The notes under the pieces were generated by a model. The model had not been told where the DNA came from. It did not search any database and saw only the letters and a program-made list of their open reading frames with translations. Source: Serratia fonticola (GTDB lineage Bacteria; Pseudomonadota; Gammaproteobacteria; Enterobacterales; Enterobacteriaceae). From it: DNA of 64,000 nucleotides. Below, piece by piece: positions 61,088 through 64,000 of this stretch. The position numbers and the translations under genes are program-made. The stretch covers positions 4,712,001 through 4,776,000 of the forward strand of contig NZ_VFMK01000001.1 in the NCBI RefSeq assembly GCF_006715025.1. Reading direction: 5' to 3'. Each line of letters begins with the position of its first letter. Positions within the stretch are counted from its first letter, which is position 1.

Positions 61088-61188
61088 AGCCAGCTACCCC
61101 TTAACATCACTGACATTGTCTTTCAGGGCACGAGTGCGGCACCCTGGTATTCTCTGATTCTTGGGGGCCATATGCCCCCGGACAACCG

Positions 61189-61770
61189 TTAAGCCTTAAC
61201 CATCTCTTTTTCGATCAGTTGAATCAAGATATGGATCACTTTGATATGAATTTCCTGGATACGGTCAGCATAGCCAAAGTGCGGAACGCGAATTTCCACA
61301 TCGGCAGTTCCCGCCATTTTCCCGCCGTCTTTACCGGTCAGGGTAATCACTTTCATTCCCTTGGCACGGGCCGCCTCAATGGCTTTGATAATGTTGCCGG
61401 AGTTGCCTGATGTCGAGATCCCCAGCAGGACATCCCCCTCACGGCCAACGGCTTCCACATAGCGTGAGAACACATAATCGTAGCCAAAATCGTTGCTGAC
61501 ACATGACAGATGGCTGACGTCAGAAATCGCAATCGCCGGGTAGCCTGGGCGGTTTTCACGATATCGGCCGGTCAACTCTTCTGCAAAATGCATCGCATCA
61601 CAGTGAGAACCCCCGTTACCGCAGGAAATCACTTTTCCACCCGCTTTAAATGAGTCCGCCAGCATGATTGCCGCACGTTGGATCTGGTCGAGATTGGCAT
61701 CATCACTGAGGAATTTCGCCAGAGTATCAGCCGCTTCATTCAGTTCACTGCGAATTAAATCATGGTACAT
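61189..61770 (-). CDS. gmhA: Phosphoheptose isomerase
   Basis: 193 aa from ATG 61770 (MYHDLIRSELNEAADTL), equal in size to E. coli GmhA/LpcA; the 41-codon longer frame is not expected. SIS domain with ISCGNGGSHCDAMHFAEELTGR and LGISTSGNSGNI. It converts sedoheptulose 7-phosphate to the heptose phosphate used for LPS core. Divergent from fadE. Confidence 0.94.
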   Translation of the reverse strand: MYHDLIRSELNEAADTLAKFLSDDANLDQIQRAAIMLADSFKAGGKVISCGNGGSHCDAMHFAEELTGRYRENRPGYPAIAISDVSHLSCVSNDFGYDYVFSRYVEAVGREGDVLLGISTSGNSGNIIKAIEAARAKGMKVITLTGKDGGKMAGTADVEIRVPHFGYADRIQEIHIKVIHILIQLIEKEMVKA

Positions 61771-62035
61771 AGAGATAGCCTCTTGTTGTGCTGTGGCACC
61801 GTCAATCTTTCGTCTCGCAGTGTAACGGATTGCAGAAAAACCGAGAAGCGCTGTAATCAAAACAGCACCGGTGTTGATCGGGTTACCGGTCACCTTCCAG
61901 GCGTCAGTTGGAAATTTACCGGATACAGATAAGGCTTTTGGCGATTGATGCTGTCAGTTTGTGATCCAAGTTGTAATTAAAGTGTAAATGCATTGATAAA
62001 AATATGGGGGTGTACTAAAACCAATACATACACTC

Positions 62036-62052
62036 AACAGGTCAGACCTCTT
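62036..62052. promoter_or_regulatory. FadR operator of fadE
   Basis: AACAGGTCAGACCTCTT, with the palindromic core AGGTCAGACCT, fits the FadR consensus (TGGTNNGACCA-like). It lies 18 bp before the fadE start codon. FadR represses fadE in the absence of long-chain acyl-CoA. Confidence 0.72.
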
Positions 62053-62070
62053 ACTACTTCGGAGCTTCTT

Positions 62071-64000
62071 ATGATGGTTCTTAGTATCGTTGTATTACTC
62101 GCACTCATAGGGGTGCTGTTCTATCACCGAGTGAACCTCGCGCTCAGCAGCCTCCTCCTGCTGGCATATACGGCAGCCATGGGCACTATCGGCCTGTGGA
62201 CTTACTGGATGCTGTTGCCGCTGGCGATCATTCTGCTGCCATTGAACATCGTTTCTCTGCGCCGCTCCCTGCTTTCTGCCCCGGCACTGCGTGCGTTCCG
62301 TAAAGTGATGCCGCCGATGTCCACTACGGAAAAAGAAGCCATCGACGCTGGGACAACCTGGTGGGAAGGCGATCTGTTCCGCGGCCAGCCGGACTGGAAC
62401 AAATTGCACAACTATCCACAGCCCAAGCTGACGGAAGAAGAGCAGGCCTTTATTGACGGCCCGGTAGAAGAAGCCTGCCGCATGGCCAATGACTTCCAGA
62501 TCACCCACGAACTGGCCGATCTGCCGCCAGAGCTGTGGGCGTACCTGAAAGAACACCGTTTCTTCGCGATGATTATCAAAAAAGAGTACGGCGGCCTGGA
62601 GTTCTCCCCTTATGCACAGGCTCGTGTCCTGCAAAAGCTGGCGGGCGTCTCCGGTATTCTGGCGATTACCGTGGGTGTACCTAACTCCCTCGGCCCAGGA
62701 GAACTGCTGCAACATTACGGCACTGAAGAACAAAAAGATCACTATCTGCCAGGCCTGGCGCGCGGCGATGAAATTCCTTGTTTCGCACTGACCAGCCCTG
62801 AGGCGGGTTCTGACGCCGGTGCAATCCCGGATGTCGGCACCGTTTGCATGGGCGAATGGCAAGGCAAGCAGGTGCTGGGTATGCGCCTAACCTGGAACAA
62901 ACGCTACATTACGCTGGCACCTATCGCCACTGTTTTGGGCCTGGCCTTTAAGCTGTATGACCCGAACCGCCTGTTGAGCGACAACGAATCCCCAGGTATT
63001 ACCTGTGCGTTGATCCCAACCAATACCCCAGGGGTGGAAATTGGTAACCGCCATTTCCCACTGAACGTACCGTTCCAGAACGGCCCAACCCGTGGCAACG
63101 ACGTGTTCGTGCCGATCGATTACATCATTGGCGGGCCAAAAATGGCGGGTCAGGGCTGGCGTATGCTGGTTGAATGCTTGTCCGTTGGCCGTGGCATCAC
63201 CTTGCCTTCCAACTCGACCGGTAGCCTGAAGTCTGTCGCGCTGGCAACCGGCGCTTATGCTCACATCCGCCGTCAATTCAAAATCTCTATCGGTAAGATG
63301 GAAGGGATTGAAGAGCCACTGGCTCGCATCGCGGGTAACACCTATGTGATGGACGCCGCTGCCTCACTGATCACCTATGCCCTGATGCAAGGCGAAAAAC
63401 CGGCGGTTCTGTCAGCTATCGTGAAATACCATTGTACCCACCGTGGCCAACAGGCCATCATTGACGCCATGGATATCACTGGCGGTAAGGGGATCATGCT
63501 GGGTGAATCCAACTTCCTGGCACGCGCCTATCAGGGGGCACCGATTGCCATCACGGTTGAAGGGGCCAACATTCTGACCCGTACCATGATGATCTTCGGC
63601 CAGGGGGCAATCCGCTGCCATCCTTACGTTCTGAGCGAAATGGCAGCAGCACAGAGCAACGATCTGCATGCTTTTGATAAAGCCTTGTTCGGTCACCTTG
63701 GCCACGTGGGCAGCAGCAAAATGCGCAGCCTGTGGCTCGGCCTGACCAATGGCCGCACCAGCAGCACGCCAACCAAGGATGCAACCCGCCGCTACTATCA
63801 GCAATTGAACCGGCTGAGTGCCAACCTGGCATTGCTGTCTGACGTTTCGATGGGTGTGCTGGGGGGGAGTCTCAAACGCCGTGAACGCGTCTCGGCCCGG
63901 TTGGGTGACGTACTCAGCCAAATGTATCTGGCTTCCGCAACGCTGAAACGCTTTGAAGATGAAGGCCGCCAAAAAGAAGATCTGCCACTGGTTCACTGGG
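62071..64000 (+). CDS. fadE: Acyl-CoA dehydrogenase FadE, 5' part
   Basis: 643 codons are seen and the gene runs off the window; E. coli FadE is 814 aa. Two or three N-terminal membrane helices (MMVLSIVVLLALIGVLFYHR; LLPLAIILLPLNIVSL), then the dehydrogenase fold: CFALTSPEAGSDAGAIPD, WNKRYITLAPIATVLGLAFKL and GRGITLPSNSTGSLK. It performs the first oxidation step of fatty-acid beta-oxidation at the inner membrane. ATG 62071 or 62074 is the start. A FadR-like site precedes it. Confidence 0.94.
   Translation, partial: MMVLSIVVLLALIGVLFYHRVNLALSSLLLLAYTAAMGTIGLWTYWMLLPLAIILLPLNIVSLRRSLLSAPALRAFRKVMPPMSTTEKEAIDAGTTWWEGDLFRGQPDWNKLHNYPQPKLTEEEQAFIDGPVEEACRMANDFQITHELADLPPELWAYLKEHRFFAMIIKKEYGGLEFSPYAQARVLQKLAGVSGILAITVGVPNSLGPGELLQHYGTEEQKDHYLPGLARGDEIPCFALTSPEAGSDAGAIPDVGTVCMGEWQGKQVLGMRLTWNKRYITLAPIATVLGLAFKLYDPNRLLSDNESPGITCALIPTNTPGVEIGNRHFPLNVPFQNGPTRGNDVFVPIDYIIGGPKMAGQGWRMLVECLSVGRGITLPSNSTGSLKSVALATGAYAHIRRQFKISIGKMEGIEEPLARIAGNTYVMDAAASLITYALMQGEKPAVLSAIVKYHCTHRGQQAIIDAMDITGGKGIMLGESNFLARAYQGAPIAITVEGANILTRTMMIFGQGAIRCHPYVLSEMAAAQSNDLHAFDKALFGHLGHVGSSKMRSLWLGLTNGRTSSTPTKDATRRYYQQLNRLSANLALLSDVSMGVLGGSLKRRERVSARLGDVLSQMYLASATLKRFEDEGRQKEDLPLVHW

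Noticed and set aside
1..64000. CRISPR array
   Set aside because: No set of regularly spaced direct repeats was seen.

Overview
The window looks like chromosome of a Serratia-like enterobacterium (order Enterobacterales, probably Yersiniaceae). The right third carries the conserved enterobacterial block thrW-type tRNA-Thr(CGT), proA, proB, crl, frsA, gpt, pepD, dinB, nqrM-apbE-nqrFEDCBA, dpaA (yafK), yafJ, gmhA, fadE. The complete Na+-NQR operon and the absence of phoE between crl and proB fit Serratia better than Escherichia. The genus call is inference from gene content and order only.

Left part (1-42 kb) is accessory in character. It opens with the end of a siderophore ABC transporter. 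A CusRS/CopRS-type two-component system follows, then a secreted cupin and a secreted carboxymuconolactone decarboxylase-like (CMD) protein. A LysR regulator sits divergent to a cytoplasmic CMD-cupin fusion. A scar zone (7.6-9 kb) holds an IS200/IS605 transposase relic, an orphan double-glycine bacteriocin precursor and a broken SDR gene. A large chaperone-usher fimbrial operon on the minus strand (10.4-19.5 kb) has two chaperones and a tip-adhesin gene broken at a seven-G tract; a PapI/FaeA-like and a LuxR-type regulator flank it. Then come a VOC protein, yjhX-yjhP without yjhQ, and an aldo/keto reductase relic.

At 23.9-27.8 kb lies the most interesting locus: larC-larE-larB (nickel-pincer nucleotide cofactor synthesis) followed by a Tat-signal DUF362 protein instead of larA. 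That protein carries an H-x9-K-x16-H pattern resembling the catalytic and cofactor residues of lactate racemase LarA. The lar promoter shares a strictly conserved 54-bp architecture with two others in the window: the promoter of the two-component system itself and that of the secreted cupin-CMD pair. The elements are an inverted TGACA/TGTCA pair, two further 11-bp-spaced half-sites and a -10 hexamer at a fixed offset of 48. I infer one small regulon linking a metal-type sensor, a predicted periplasmic nickel-pincer enzyme and secreted cupin/CMD proteins.

Next are a fructose-family PTS operon with its PRD regulator and a class II aldolase (28.4-32.6 kb). A pectin/rhamnogalacturonan locus follows (GH28, GPH symporter, GH105, and an unrecognised 557-aa protein), then a BetT-like BCCT transporter and an NTF2-like protein. 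A decayed fragment of that NTF2-like gene lies just after the lar operon. Inside the conserved right block, between dinB and nqrM, sits a small type VI secretion-associated insert (HExxH protein, lipoprotein, Hcp). The window ends inside fadE.
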